From CAYYAQ01 sp964469555 (GTDB lineage Bacteria; Planctomycetota; UBA1135; UBA2386), in contig CAYYAQ010000018.1 in assembly GCA_964469555.1 (NCBI GenBank), positions 1 through 51,211 on the forward strand: DNA of 51,211 nucleotides, read 5' to 3'. Under the pieces are notes generated by a model that did not search any database, had not been told where the DNA came from, and was given only the letters and a program-made list of their open reading frames with translations. The translations under genes were made by a program, and so were the position numbers. Positions 50,193 to 51,211 of this stretch are shown one piece after another; position 1 is the first letter of the stretch, and every line of letters begins with the position of its first letter.

Positions 50193-51211
50193 CTAGCGTG
50201 CTTTTGGCGCCAGATCGAACGAGTCGAGTTGCAGAATCTCCAGCGTCTTCTCGAATTCGACCGCGCGGACGAACTGATCCATTTCGACGTCGTGGAACTC
50301 CTGTGTGTGGTCACTCGTGGGCCAGTAGATCTCCAGTCGCTCGATCTTCGTGGCGCGTCCGAGCCCGATAGTCTGACGCAGGGGACTCGCACCGAAACTC
50401 CCACCGGAGTTGACGTGCTTGAAGACGACGCGTCGCTTCCCGTTCTCCTGCAACTCGACGCGAATCCGCGCACCGATCGCGGCTCGGTTCGTCCGAACTC
50501 CCACTAGCTTGATCGTCAGCCAGTGATTGCCGAAGCCGGGATTGCGGAAGAGGGCGTCGAAGAACTTGTCTCCGCGCAAGGCACCGCCCATCTGGGCGAA
50601 GATGTCCTGGTCGCCGTCATGGTCCAGGTCCGCGAACCCGATACCGTGCCCTTTCTGCAAGTGCCCGAGGCCACTCGAGTACGTGACATCCTTGAATCGC
50701 CGACCTTGGACGTTGCGGTACATGACGTTTGGCATCAGTGCTTCGTAGTCCGGGTAGCCCGTGCCCAGGTAGAAGTCGAGATAGCCGTCATTGTCCACGT
50801 CGCCGAAGTTGCTGCCCATCGGCAGCACGAGCCGCTTCAGACCGCTCTCACCGGCGACATCGCGAAACCCGCCGAGTCCGTCGCCCCGGTAGAGATGTGG
50901 CAGTTCCCAAGTGGAGGCTTCGCCGCAGTAGCTCGCCGCCAGGAACACGAGTCCCGGCGGAGCGCCGTAGTAGCTCGGGACGTACAGGTCGAGGTTTCCG
51001 TCATTGTCGTAGTCCCAGAACCAGACGGGAAAGCTGTCTATCGGAGCAGTAACTCCGCTCTCCACCGCGACGTCGGTGAACGTGCCGTCCTTGTTGTTCC
51101 GGTACAGACGATTCGGTTGACCCATGTTCGACACGTAGAGATCAACGAAGCGATCGCCGTTGAAGTCTCCCCAGGTTACCGCCTTGGCATGTCGAAGGTT
51201 CTGGACCCCGG
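50193..51211 (-). CDS. FG-GAP/ASPIC-UnbV protein, partial (N-terminus beyond the window)
   Basis: The frame is open through the right edge, so only the C-terminal ~339 residues are visible. They contain FG-GAP loops (GDFNGDRFVDLYV, WDYDNDGNLDLYV, GDVDNDGYLDFYL, ADLDHDGDQDIFA) and a C-terminal UnbV module (GNHWLTIKLVGVRTNRAAIGARIRV, split at IRV; then ERLEIYWPTSDHTQEF). It is related to, but clearly different from, the protein at 48451-50136, 56 nt downstream on the same strand. The pair plus the TPR gene look like one cassette. The visible part has no enzymatic motif. Confidence 0.92.
   Translation of the reverse strand, partial: GVQNLRHAKAVTWGDFNGDRFVDLYVSNMGQPNRLYRNNKDGTFTDVAVESGVTAPIDSFPVWFWDYDNDGNLDLYVPSYYGAPPGLVFLAASYCGEASTWELPHLYRGDGLGGFRDVAGESGLKRLVLPMGSNFGDVDNDGYLDFYLGTGYPDYEALMPNVMYRNVQGRRFKDVTYSSGLGHLQKGHGIGFADLDHDGDQDIFAQMGGALRGDKFFDALFRNPGFGNHWLTIKLVGVRTNRAAIGARIRVELQENGKRRVVFKHVNSGGSFGASPLRQTIGLGRATKIERLEIYWPTSDHTQEFHDVEMDQFVRAVEFEKTLEILQLDSFDLAPKAR

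Overview
The window is GC-rich bacterial chromosome with closely packed genes. I see no rRNA, tRNA, CRISPR array, insertion sequence or phage gene. Several features point towards Planctomycetota or a similar environmental, glycan-rich lineage: a Tat-exported sugar-isomerase-like protein, paired FG-GAP/UnbV proteins with a TPR lipoprotein, a bi-domain oxidoreductase next to a heparinase-fold protein, and a long polysaccharide locus. This placement is an inference with low confidence. No gene here fixes the phylum.

Region 1 (about 0.4-12.1 kb) looks like a glycan-modification locus. It holds a Tat-signal TIM-barrel protein, a DegT/StrS-type aminotransferase, and a minus-strand operon of a GT2, an FAD oxidoreductase and a GtrB-like GT2. 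Opposite these is a plus-strand operon with 1-4 nt overlaps: a very large polytopic membrane protein with a GT-C-like DD motif, a GtrA-like protein, and an arginine:glycine-type amidinotransferase with its complete Cys/His/Asp triad. A radical SAM protein and another GT2 close the region. Together they resemble a Gtr-type lipid-linked glycosylation system coupled to guanidino-group chemistry. I do not recognise this combination.

Region 2 (12.3-20.4 kb) is central metabolism. A minus-strand operon runs lipA, E1alpha, E1beta, E2, a second E1alpha, E3 (lpdA). It encodes a complete 2-oxo acid dehydrogenase complex with its own lipoyl synthase. A TetR-family regulator is divergent from lipA and may control it.

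Region 3 (20.5-46.0 kb) is a Wzx/Wzy-type exopolysaccharide locus. On the minus strand lie a tyrosine-autokinase/chain-length protein, an export lipoprotein and a polyprenyl-phosphate sugar-1-phosphate transferase. On the plus strand, a run of about 15 genes, mostly overlapping by 4 nt, encodes a bi-domain oxidoreductase, a heparinase II/III-like protein, four classical GT4-type glycosyltransferases plus a CgeB-like one, three methyltransferases, a polymerase, an asparagine synthetase homologue, a GT2, a flippase and a PP2C-type phosphatase. A UDP-HexNAc 6-dehydrogenase follows in opposite orientation. Dehydrogenase plus asparagine synthetase homologue suggests a repeat unit with amidated uronic acid.

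Region 4 (46.1-51.2 kb) holds a glycoside-hydrolase-like lipoprotein with a run of ten G just after its lipobox. After it come a TPR lipoprotein and two FG-GAP/UnbV surface proteins on the minus strand, the last running off the window.
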